Assembly: GCA_035294225.1 (NCBI GenBank) | Contig: DATGLH010000078.1 | Coordinates: forward strand, 1-28,421 | Reading direction: 5' to 3' | Origin: Trebonia sp035294225 | Lineage (GTDB): Bacteria; Actinomycetota; Actinomycetes; Streptosporangiales; Streptosporangiaceae | DNA length: 28,421 bases | In this document: positions 5,163 through 12,620 of the stretch, piece after piece | Numbering within the stretch: position 1 is the first letter of the stretch | Layout of the letters: every line of letters starts with the position of its first letter | Translations under genes and position numbers: made by a program | The notes under the pieces: generated by a model | Database searches by the model: none | Told to the model about the DNA's origin: nothing | What the model saw: only the letters and a program-made list of their open reading frames with translations

Positions 5163-7926
5163 CACCCGGCCCTGGCACACCCGGCCCTGGCGCCGGGCGG
5201 CTGAGGTACTGAAGCGGCCACTGGCAGTCGATGAACTCGCCGAGCAGCGTGCCCAGGGACCCGGCGCGCTCCAGCGCCGACGGACGCGCCACGCCGAACG
5301 CGACCGCCTCGGTCACCGGGCCGTCCAGCAGCCACCGCGATTCATCGGGCGGGCATAGCCACTGCCCGCGGTCGGCCCAGGCGCGGATCGCCGCCTGGGC
5401 GTGCGCGGCGAGCCCGGCGGGGTCCGGCAGGGCCGTGCGGGCGCCGACCGCCGCGTCGACCGCGTGCGACGTCGCGCACTGGCTCACCCGGGCCGGCAGT
5501 TCCCGCAGCCGGGCGAGCCGTTCCGGCACCGGCACCGGCATCGGCCATCCGGTCAGGTGCGCGAGGACGGTGAGCTCGGCCCAGGCGCTCACCCAACCCA
5601 GCCCGGCGAGCGCGCGCTGGGCGGCGCGCATGTCCCGCAGCGTGCACGGCCGGGCCGAGCATTCCGCGCCGCAGGTGGCTGACCGCTGGCTCACCACCGT
5701 CCGGGCATCGCGGGTGCGCGGGGGAGACGCCGCCTCCCGTTCGGTGCCGTCCTTGATTTTCACCAGGACCGGGAAGTCCATCCCGTCGGAGAAGACGGCC
5801 GCCTGCCCGGGGGCGAGGGTGACCAGGAAGCGGGACTGCGGCGGCGTGGCGTTCATCGCCGCGCCGACGGCCTCGCGGTCGTCCGCGGCGGGGAGCCGGT
5901 GGACGATCTTCACGGCGGTGTTCTTGAGCACGTCAGGCGTCAGCCGCGCCGGAATCTGCTCGGCTATCACGAGCCCCTCGCCATAGGCGCGCACCTCGGC
6001 GAGCAGGCCGGCGAACATCTCGACGGCGTGCCCGGCAGCGCCCGGCCCGCCCGCGTCTCCGCCCGCGGGCGGGCGGCGGAGCAGGCGGTGCGCTTCCTCC
6101 ACGACGGTCAGGTGCCGCAAGCCCGTCGCCGCTCCCCCGGTACAGCTCGTCAGCCGGAGGTGTTCGGCCAGCCGGATGAGCACGGTGCCCATGAGGAAGG
6201 CCTTGTCCGCGTCGTCCCCGACGTCTTCGATCTCGAGCACGACATTCTTCCGCAGCAGCTTGCCGAAGTCGATCGGATGGCCGCCCTCAAGGAACCGCCC
6301 GGTGGTGCCGTGCCGGAGGCTCGCCAGCCGGACCCTGATGAAGCCGAGCACGTCGTCGGTGACCCGCTGGCTGTAGCCGATCTCGGCGACCACGCGTTCG
6401 GCGGCGCGCTGCACGTCGGTCAGCCCCGGGTAGACGGCTCCCTGGTTCTCCGGCTCGCCCAGCGCCAGGTCCCAGCCGGCCTCCTCGTACACCCGGGTGA
6501 GAGCGGCGCTGAGCACCTGCGGAAACGGTTCCCCGGACCGGAACGACGCGATGAACAGCGCCTTGACCAGGTCCGCGTGGGTTTGCAGCGGAAATCTGTT
6601 CCCGCGGGCGTCGGCGGCGGGCTCGAGCGGGTTCAGGCCGGCCGCGACCGCGTCCGCCTCCCCGGGCCTGATCGTGATGACCTCGGCGCCGGGCATCCGG
6701 CTGGCCATGAGGCGGTACTCGGACTTCGCGGGCTCCACGACGAGCCAGGGGATGTCCTGCCGCGTGGCGGCCTCGAGCAGGGACCGCACGGTCTGCGACT
6801 TGCCGGCCCCGGTCGCGCCGCAGACGAAGACGTGCCGGTTCAGCGAGTCACGCGGCAGGAAGAACGGCCCCGCCGGCATCAGGTCGCGGTCGAGGACCTC
6901 GCCAAGGGCGATGCCCGGCGGCTGGCCCGCTCCGGCCTGCGCGCGCGCTCCCGTCTCGGGGGTGACGTCAAAGCCGGGGCGGAGCGCGAGGCGGAGCCCC
7001 GGGACCTCCGACTCCGGCGGCCGGGCGAGGGCCGCCAGCAACTCGGTGGACCCGAAGAAGGGCGAGGCCGGCGCGGCGCCACCGCCTGCCTCCGCCTGCC
7101 CGCAGGCGGGCGCGGGGCTCAGCGCGTACGGCAGCCCGTCCAGCGCGGCGGACGCGCAGAACAACCCGGCCACCCGCGCCGCGCTCTGGGCATCGCGCCC
7201 GCCGGCCGCGATGGTGATCCGCCAGAAGCCGGCGGAATCCCCGCGGCGCAGCTCCGCATGCCGCTCCCTGAGCCGCCGCGCCTCCAGCGCCCGCCCGGCG
7301 AACCGGTCCGCCGTTCCCTCGGCCAGCAGAAGCCGCCTGGCTACCTCGTCGGCCAGGGATCGCAGCTCCGCGGCTGGCAGTGGCTCGGCGACAACCATCC
7401 ATCCGAACGGACCGGTCCAGCTCCCCAGCAGCCCATCGTCGAGCGACGGCGTGGCATGCGCCGGGACCGGGTGGCTCTGCCGCTGTCCGCCGGCCGGTGC
7501 GAGCAGGCCGTCGCTGATGGCGGCGATCTCCCGCCAGCAGCCGAGCTGGCCGAGCAGCCCGGTGAGCTCGCCCGGCCGCAGCACGGTGCCGCGCGCCCCG
7601 CCGGGCAGCGAGAGCAGCATGTCGCCTCCGGCGCGCCCCGCGCCGCCGGGCAGCGCGCCGCCGGCCAGCGCGCCGCCGGCGACGATGATGTGCACCGGGC
7701 CGCCCGCGGCCGTCCTGACCCAGCCGAACGCGACGGTGCCCCGCGAGGGTCCCGCGATCCCCGCGTGGTAGGCGGCCACCAGCGCCGCGACGCGCTGCGC
7801 CCTGCCCGGATCGGCATCGTCGCGCTGCCCGGGCCCCGGCGCGTCGCGGCGCCGCGGGATCTCGGTGATCCGGTAGGCCTCGGGCGCGCCGGGGAGCGCC
7901 CGCTGCCAGGGCGTGCAGCCGTCCAA
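5155..7926 (-). CDS. HerA/DUF87-type ATP-binding protein
   Basis: About 923 residues. A long Ala/Gly-rich N-terminal part with no recognised motif precedes a P-loop core: Walker A CGATGAGKSQT near residues 366-376, VEPAKSEYR just after, Walker B LTVVEEAHRLL near 603-613, and a C-terminal EQIPARLTPDVLKNTAVKIVHRL block, all typical of HerA/VirB4-like DUF87 ATPases that pump DNA or remodel complexes. Near residue 752 there is a Cys cluster (CGAECSARPC) followed by an Ala/Leu-rich C-terminal domain. The start is uncertain: TTG 7926 is the first reasonable start after the upstream oxidase gene stop, but a downstream GTG is possible. Upstream frame to 8241 is a shadow of the oxidase gene. No nuclease or NurA partner is adjacent, so the role is unknown. 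Confidence 0.75.
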   Translation of the reverse strand: MDGCTPWQRALPGAPEAYRITEIPRRRDAPGPGQRDDADPGRAQRVAALVAAYHAGIAGPSRGTVAFGWVRTAAGGPVHIIVAGGALAGGALPGGAGRAGGDMLLSLPGGARGTVLRPGELTGLLGQLGCWREIAAISDGLLAPAGGQRQSHPVPAHATPSLDDGLLGSWTGPFGWMVVAEPLPAAELRSLADEVARRLLLAEGTADRFAGRALEARRLRERHAELRRGDSAGFWRITIAAGGRDAQSAARVAGLFCASAALDGLPYALSPAPACGQAEAGGGAAPASPFFGSTELLAALARPPESEVPGLRLALRPGFDVTPETGARAQAGAGQPPGIALGEVLDRDLMPAGPFFLPRDSLNRHVFVCGATGAGKSQTVRSLLEAATRQDIPWLVVEPAKSEYRLMASRMPGAEVITIRPGEADAVAAGLNPLEPAADARGNRFPLQTHADLVKALFIASFRSGEPFPQVLSAALTRVYEEAGWDLALGEPENQGAVYPGLTDVQRAAERVVAEIGYSQRVTDDVLGFIRVRLASLRHGTTGRFLEGGHPIDFGKLLRKNVVLEIEDVGDDADKAFLMGTVLIRLAEHLRLTSCTGGAATGLRHLTVVEEAHRLLRRPPAGGDAGGPGAAGHAVEMFAGLLAEVRAYGEGLVIAEQIPARLTPDVLKNTAVKIVHRLPAADDREAVGAAMNATPPQSRFLVTLAPGQAAVFSDGMDFPVLVKIKDGTEREAASPPRTRDARTVVSQRSATCGAECSARPCTLRDMRAAQRALAGLGWVSAWAELTVLAHLTGWPMPVPVPERLARLRELPARVSQCATSHAVDAAVGARTALPDPAGLAAHAQAAIRAWADRGQWLCPPDESRWLLDGPVTEAVAFGVARPSALERAGSLGTLLGEFIDCQWPLQYLSRPAPGPGVPGPGVR
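5162..5191. repeat. Two tandem 15-bp units at convergent gene ends
   Basis: Identical 15-bp units sit at 5162-5176 and 5177-5191, coding for a PGPGV repeat at the C-terminus of the DUF87 ATPase and starting at the mannosyltransferase stop codon. Confidence 0.7.
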
Positions 7927-8008
7927 CCCGTCTTCACCCCGTTCCCGTGATCGCGGATCGGCGAATAGGCGGCCCCACCCACGATCACGTGCGAACGCGC
8001 CGGACGGC

Positions 8009-9304
8009 TCAGCGGCCGAATACCCGGTCCAGGTAGGGGTTGGCGAACCGGCGCTCCGGGTCCGTCTCGTCGCGCACCCGGAGGAAGTCGGCGAAGCGGG
8101 GGTAGAGCGCGGCGAGGCGTTCGGCGTCCAGGGTGTGCATCTTCCCCCAGTGCGGCCGGCCGCCGGCGGCGGCCGCGATCGACTCGAAGAGCCGGAAGTA
8201 CTCCTGGTACGGCAGGCCGGCGTACTGGTGGACCGCCACATAGGCGCTGTCCCGCCCGTAGGCCGTGGACAGCCAGATGTCGTCGGCGGCGGCGACCCGG
8301 ACCTCGACCGGGAACATCACCGGGTCGGCGAGCCGCGGCACGCCGCCGCGCAGTTCGGCGAGGACGTCGAGGACGGCGTCGCGGGGGACGGCGTACTCGG
8401 ACTCGACGAACCGGACCCGCCGCGGAGTCACGAACACCCGGTGCGAGACATCCGAGTACGAGCGCGTCGAGAGCGCGGCGGCGGCGAGCCGGTTCAGCGG
8501 CTTGATCAGCCTCGGCACCGCCCGCCCGGCCCGGCACAGCGCGCCGAACGCCGCGTTCTCCAGCACCTCGTACTCCCAGTACCGCCGCCAGGCGGCCATC
8601 CGCGGCGCGGCGGCGCCGCCGTCCCTGTTGTTCCGCTTGACCAGCGCGTTGCGGCCGTAGGGGAACCAGTAGAACTCGAAGTGGTCGTTGTCCGCCGCGA
8701 ACTCGGCGAACCGCGCGGTGACCTCGGCGAGCGGCATCGGACGCTCGTCGGCGGCCAGCGTGAACGCCGGCACGCAGCGAAGCGTCACGGTGGAGATCAC
8801 GCCGAGCGCGCCGAGCCCGACCCGCGCGGCGGCGAACAGGTCCGGCCGCTGCTGCGGCGAGCAGGATACGACCGAGCCGTCGGCGAGCACCAGCTCAAGC
8901 GCCGCGACCTGGGTCGCGATGCCGCCCAGCCGGGCGCCGGTGCCGTGCGTGCCGGTGGAGATCGCCCCGGCGATCGTCTGGGCATCGATGTCACCCAGGT
9001 TCGGCATCGCCAGGCCGAGCACGTCCAGCGCGGCGTTCAGCGCGCGGATCGTGGTGCCCGACCGGACCGTGACCAGCCCCGTCTGGGCATCCGCCGAGAT
9101 GACACCGGTCCAGCCGGACAGGTCGAGCGCGGCGCCGGAGGTGGCGGCCGCCGGGGTGAAGGAGTGCCCGCTGCCGAGTGCCCGCACGGTGAGCCCGGCC
9201 GAGGCCGCGTCCTTGACCGCCTCCGCGATGGCCTCCGCCGTCCGCGCCCAGTACCAGCGAGACGGTTCGGCGGTCGCTGTTCCCGCCCAGTTCTGCCAGG
9301 TCAT
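8009..9304 (-). CDS. FAD-linked sugar-lactone oxidase (D-arabinono-1,4-lactone / L-gulonolactone oxidase family)
   Basis: A 431-residue flavoprotein of the vanillyl-alcohol-oxidase fold. The N-terminal FAD-binding half has RALGSGHSF at 41-49, where H47 is the expected site of covalent FAD attachment, and GAISTGTHGTG near 112-122. The C-terminal half is the ALO domain with the hallmark HWGK at 385-388, and ends DPERRFANPYLDRVFG, the usual family end. Such enzymes oxidise aldonolactones or alditols, passing electrons to oxygen or another acceptor. It is transcribed divergently from a PLP-dependent aldolase with only 56 bp between start codons, suggesting joint control. Exact substrate unknown. 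Start ATG 9304 gives a normal-length N-terminus; no signal peptide. Confidence 0.9.
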   Translation of the reverse strand: MTWQNWAGTATAEPSRWYWARTAEAIAEAVKDAASAGLTVRALGSGHSFTPAAATSGAALDLSGWTGVISADAQTGLVTVRSGTTIRALNAALDVLGLAMPNLGDIDAQTIAGAISTGTHGTGARLGGIATQVAALELVLADGSVVSCSPQQRPDLFAAARVGLGALGVISTVTLRCVPAFTLAADERPMPLAEVTARFAEFAADNDHFEFYWFPYGRNALVKRNNRDGGAAAPRMAAWRRYWEYEVLENAAFGALCRAGRAVPRLIKPLNRLAAAALSTRSYSDVSHRVFVTPRRVRFVESEYAVPRDAVLDVLAELRGGVPRLADPVMFPVEVRVAAADDIWLSTAYGRDSAYVAVHQYAGLPYQEYFRLFESIAAAAGGRPHWGKMHTLDAERLAALYPRFADFLRVRDETDPERRFANPYLDRVFGR

Positions 9305-9360
9305 TTGCTTGTTCCATCCCGCCGCTCTGTTTTTTCCCAGACAGCGGTTAGTGTTCCACC
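9305..9360. promoter_or_regulatory. Compact divergent promoter region
   Basis: Only 56 bp separate the oxidase start codon from the aldolase start codon. It contains a T6 tract flanked by imperfectly complementary CCGCTCTG and CAGACAGCGG arms, and TTAGTGT just before the aldolase ATG. No ribosome site precedes the aldolase ATG, so a leaderless message is possible. Confidence 0.45.
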
Positions 9361-10584
9361 ATGCCGGCCATTCTCGCGAGACCGGGCAGCGGTCGGGAGC
9401 TGTACGAGCGAGCGACCGCTCACCTGGATCCGCCGTTCGCCGTGGTCGATCTCGCCGCCTTCGACGCCAACGCGCGCGACCTGGTGCGGCGCGCCGGCGG
9501 CCTGCCGATCCGGGTGGCGAGCAAGTCGCTGCGCTGCAGGTACCTGATCGAGCGCGTCCTCGCCCGGCCCGGATACCGGGGGGTCATGTGCTATTCCCTG
9601 GCCGAAGCGCTGTGGCTGCACGCGGCCGGCGCCAGCGACGACCTGCTGGTCGCCTACCCGACCGCGGACCGCGCGGCGCTGCGCGCGCTGGCCGCGGACG
9701 CGGCGGCGCGGCGCCACATCACGGTCACCGTCGACTCAGCCGCGCACCTCGACTTCATCGACGCCACGCTCGGCGAGGGCCACCCCGAGATCAGGGTGTG
9801 CCTGGAACTCGACGTCTCATGGCGGCCGCTGGCCCGCGGGCCGGTGCTGCAGATCGGGACCTGGCGGTCTCCGCTGCGCACCCCGGAGCAGGCCGCGCTG
9901 TTCGCCGGGACGATCCTCGCGCGGCCGGGATTTACGCTGGCCGGCGTGATGGGCTACGAGGGCCAGATCGCGGGCCTCGGCGACGCCCCGCCGGGGCACC
10001 CGGTGCGGGCCGCGCTGATCAGGTTCATCCAGGCCCGCTCGGCCCCGGAGTTGCGGGAGCGGCGTGCCGAGGCCGTTCGCCGGATCCGCGCGCTGACCGC
10101 GCTGGAGTTCGTCAACGGGGGCGGCACCGGGTCGCTCGAGTCCACGGCCACGGACAGGTCGGTCACCGAACTGGCCGCCGGGTCGGGCCTGGTGGGCCCC
10201 ACGCTGTTCGACGCGTACCGCAAGTTCCGGCCCAGGCCCGCCCTGGTGTACGCGCTGCCGGTGGTGCGGCGGCCCGCGCCGGGGATCGCGACCCTGTTCA
10301 GCGGCGGCTACGTGGCGTCGGGCACGGGAACACCGGACCGCCTCCCCAGCCCGTTCCTCCCCGCGGGTCTGCGCCTCACCCGCACCGAGGGCGCCGGCGA
10401 GGTGCAGACCCCGGTGCTCGGAACCGCGGCGGACGGGCTCCGCCCCGGCGACCGGGTCTGGATGCGGCACGCCAAGGCCGGCGAACTGGCCGAGCGCCTC
10501 GCCGAATACCACCTGGTCGATCCCGGTGAGGCGGTAGCGCGAACCGTTCCCACCTACCGCGGGGAAGGACAGTGCTTTGGATGA
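9361..10584 (+). CDS. PLP-dependent amino acid deaminase/aldolase (alanine racemase fold, D-threonine aldolase-like)
   Basis: A 407-residue protein of the fold-type III PLP family. The N-terminal TIM-barrel has the PLP lysine as K55 in RVASKSLRC, and later GVMGYEGQIAG and FVNGGGTGS, the latter a phosphate-binding Gly-rich stretch. The C-terminal beta domain carries SGGYVASG and WMRHAKAGE, where His and nearby residues would bind the metal in D-threonine-aldolase-like enzymes. The family splits or deaminates beta-hydroxy D-amino acids; the actual substrate here is unknown. It lies divergent from the lactone oxidase and its stop codon overlaps the start of the transporter by 8 bp, so these three genes likely serve one catabolic task. 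Confidence 0.85.
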   Translation: MPAILARPGSGRELYERATAHLDPPFAVVDLAAFDANARDLVRRAGGLPIRVASKSLRCRYLIERVLARPGYRGVMCYSLAEALWLHAAGASDDLLVAYPTADRAALRALAADAAARRHITVTVDSAAHLDFIDATLGEGHPEIRVCLELDVSWRPLARGPVLQIGTWRSPLRTPEQAALFAGTILARPGFTLAGVMGYEGQIAGLGDAPPGHPVRAALIRFIQARSAPELRERRAEAVRRIRALTALEFVNGGGTGSLESTATDRSVTELAAGSGLVGPTLFDAYRKFRPRPALVYALPVVRRPAPGIATLFSGGYVASGTGTPDRLPSPFLPAGLRLTRTEGAGEVQTPVLGTAADGLRPGDRVWMRHAKAGELAERLAEYHLVDPGEAVARTVPTYRGEGQCFG

Positions 10585-11875
10585 GGCCATCGCGGCGGGT
10601 GCGCGGACCTCGCTGCCAGCCGCCCTCGCCGAGCCCGCGCGCCCGGTCCGGGCCGGCTGGATAGCGCTGCTGTTCGGCGCCAACATCGGTCTGTGGCTGG
10701 CGATCTACGCGCCGCTGCAGGTGCTGCTGCCCGAACAGGTCGCCTCGCTCGACCACCATGTCATAAGGAACGGCGGCGCCCCCGGCGGGGTGGACGCCGT
10801 GCTGCTCTCGGTCGTGATGGGCGTGGGGGCCATCGCCTCGCTGCTGGCAAACCCGGTCGTCGGCGCGCTGTCCGACCGGACGACATCGCCGCGCGGCCGC
10901 CGTCATCCGTGGACGGTCGCGTGCGCCCTGACCGGAGCGCTGGGCATCGTCGTGGTCGCGGCGGCCCCCGCCGTCTGGGTGATGGCGGCGGGCTGGTTCA
11001 TCGCGGAGACCGGCCTGGGCGGCATGCTGGCCACGCTCACCGCCGCACTGCCGGACCGGGTTCCCGTGAACCAGCGCGGCACGCTCGGCGCGCTGATCGG
11101 GATCAGCCAGATGCTGGGCACCGTGCTCGGCGCGCTGATCGTGACCGTGCTCGTCACCAGGATGTCCGCCGGCTACCTGACCTGCGCCGCGATCCTCGTC
11201 GTGTGCGCCGGCGCGTTCGCGCTGCGGACCCCGGACGAGCCGCTGCCGCCGGAGTTCAAGCCGGAACTGCCGGTCAGGAGGGCGCTGCGGCGGCTGTGGG
11301 TGTCGCCGCGGCGGTACCCGGACTTCGGCTGGGGCTGGCTGACGCACTTCATGGTCAACCTCGGCAACGACCTGGGCACGCTGTACCTGCTCTACTTCCT
11401 CGCCGACGGAGCGCACTACCGCGACCCGCAGACCGGGCTGCTCATCCTGATGGCGCTGTACGCGGTCGCGCTGCTGGCCGCCGGGGCGGCCTGCGGCACG
11501 CTGTCGGACCGGCGGGGACGGCGTAAGCCCTTCATCATCGGCTCGGCGGCTCTCATGGCCCTCGCCGCGGCGATACTGGCGGCATCGCCGACCTGGGGCA
11601 TGGCCCTGGCGGCGGCGCCGCTGCTCGGCGCCGGTTACGGGACCTACTGGGCGGCGGCGCCCGCGCTGCTGACCCAGGTGCTCCCGGCCGCCGTCGACAG
11701 GGCCAAGGACCTGGGGCTGATCAACGTCGCGTACAGTCTGCCGCTGGTAATGGCTCCGCTCGTCGCCGGGGTAGTACTCGGGCTGATGGGCAGCTACCCG
11801 GCGCTCTTCGCGCTGGCCGGGCTCGTGACCGTCATCGCGGCCGTGACAGTCACCCGCGTCCGTTCGGTGTCCTGA
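10577..11875 (+). CDS. MFS transporter, sugar/GPH-like
   Basis: A 432-residue integral membrane protein with about 12 helices. The loop after helix 2 reads GALSDRTTSPRGRRHPW, and the matching loop in the second half reads GTLSDRRGRRKPF, the MFS/GPH signature seen in sugar and sucrose-type cation symporters. A TTG start at 10577 is supported by GGGGAAGG (10561-10568) 8 nt upstream and overlaps the aldolase stop, implying translational coupling. It probably imports the substrate of the aldolase or lactone oxidase, but efflux is not excluded. It ends at a TGA shortly before an AT-rich promoter-like segment. Confidence 0.85.
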   Translation: MDEAIAAGARTSLPAALAEPARPVRAGWIALLFGANIGLWLAIYAPLQVLLPEQVASLDHHVIRNGGAPGGVDAVLLSVVMGVGAIASLLANPVVGALSDRTTSPRGRRHPWTVACALTGALGIVVVAAAPAVWVMAAGWFIAETGLGGMLATLTAALPDRVPVNQRGTLGALIGISQMLGTVLGALIVTVLVTRMSAGYLTCAAILVVCAGAFALRTPDEPLPPEFKPELPVRRALRRLWVSPRRYPDFGWGWLTHFMVNLGNDLGTLYLLYFLADGAHYRDPQTGLLILMALYAVALLAAGAACGTLSDRRGRRKPFIIGSAALMALAAAILAASPTWGMALAAAPLLGAGYGTYWAAAPALLTQVLPAAVDRAKDLGLINVAYSLPLVMAPLVAGVVLGLMGSYPALFALAGLVTVIAAVTVTRVRSVS

Positions 11876-11942
11876 CGCCTATACCAAATCGATATCAAGC
11901 GGCATACTTGTCAGCAGACGGCAAAGTGTGGAGGTCACCCTT
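11876..11942 (+). promoter_or_regulatory. Promoter region and RBS of the lipoprotein-FtsH-like operon
   Basis: AT-rich 11880-11910 (with a GATATCA core at 11891-11897) lies between the transporter stop and the lipoprotein. GGAGG at 11930-11934 is 8 nt before GTG 11943. Specific -10/-35 boxes are not assigned. Confidence 0.4.
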
Positions 11943-12620
11943 GTGACGAACTGGGCCTTCCGCTCAAAAAGAGGCCTTGTCGGGGGGTTGACAATCCTCC
12001 TGACGGTTGTTATTGGCACCGGGCTGAGCGCCTGCGGCGCTCCGCAGTACACCTATGTCGCGGATTCCGCGGCGGGGACGTACTACAAGGTGCCTTATAG
12101 CTGGCACCGGATCTCGCAGCAGTCGCTGGACGCGGCGCTGGAGGCGGCGGGCGGCTCGAGCGCGGGCATCTGGTCCACCGCGTTCGACGCCGGGACGTCA
12201 CCCTCGGCCAGCCATTTCCTCGCGCCTGACGTCTCGCAGCCTTTCGTGTTCGCGGAGGTCGGAACGCTCTCCCCGACGGCGAGCAACGAACTGTCCTACA
12301 ACATGCTGCGCGACTTCATGCTGCCGGTGACGGCGAACGCCCGGCAGGCCGACGCGGCGGCCGGCTTCCCGCTGACCAACTTCAAGCAGTTGCGGGACGA
12401 GACGATCACCGCCAGGCAGGGCGTCCACGGGGTCCGCGAGACGTTCCAGTACACGTTCCCCAACGGGATCGCCGACACCTTCGACGAAGACGTGCTGACC
12501 AACGCCGATCAGACCGTTGTTTACTTCCTCATGGTGCACTGCACCGACGCCTGTTACAGCAAGAATCAGAGCAACATAGACACTGTTATGTCGTCATTTA
12601 CTGTCGGGAGCCCGACATGA
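11943..12620 (+). CDS. Putative secreted lipoprotein
   Basis: A 225-residue protein with a classic lipoprotein signal: basic residues (RSKR at 7-10), a hydrophobic core at 12-27 and lipobox LSAC at 28-31, so Cys31 would be lipidated. The mature part has no motif I can name; it has two Cys (in HCTDAC) near the C-terminus that could form a disulfide, and ends shortly after. GTG 11943 is chosen because GGAGG is 8 nt upstream; GTG 11928 is in frame but lacks a site. Its stop overlaps the ATG of the FtsH-like protease (ATGA), so the two are translationally coupled and probably work together, for example as an external cofactor or substrate of that protease. Confidence 0.8.
   Translation: MTNWAFRSKRGLVGGLTILLTVVIGTGLSACGAPQYTYVADSAAGTYYKVPYSWHRISQQSLDAALEAAGGSSAGIWSTAFDAGTSPSASHFLAPDVSQPFVFAEVGTLSPTASNELSYNMLRDFMLPVTANARQADAAAGFPLTNFKQLRDETITARQGVHGVRETFQYTFPNGIADTFDEDVLTNADQTVVYFLMVHCTDACYSKNQSNIDTVMSSFTVGSPT

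Noticed and set aside
3674..5212. 512-codon frame overlapping the mannosyltransferase in another phase
   Set aside because: Arg/Ala/Pro-rich with no membrane segments; the GT-C frame has family motifs.
5899..7950. 683-codon plus-strand frame opposite the DUF87 ATPase
   Set aside because: Composition is low-complexity and no domain is visible; the minus-strand frame has Walker A and B motifs.
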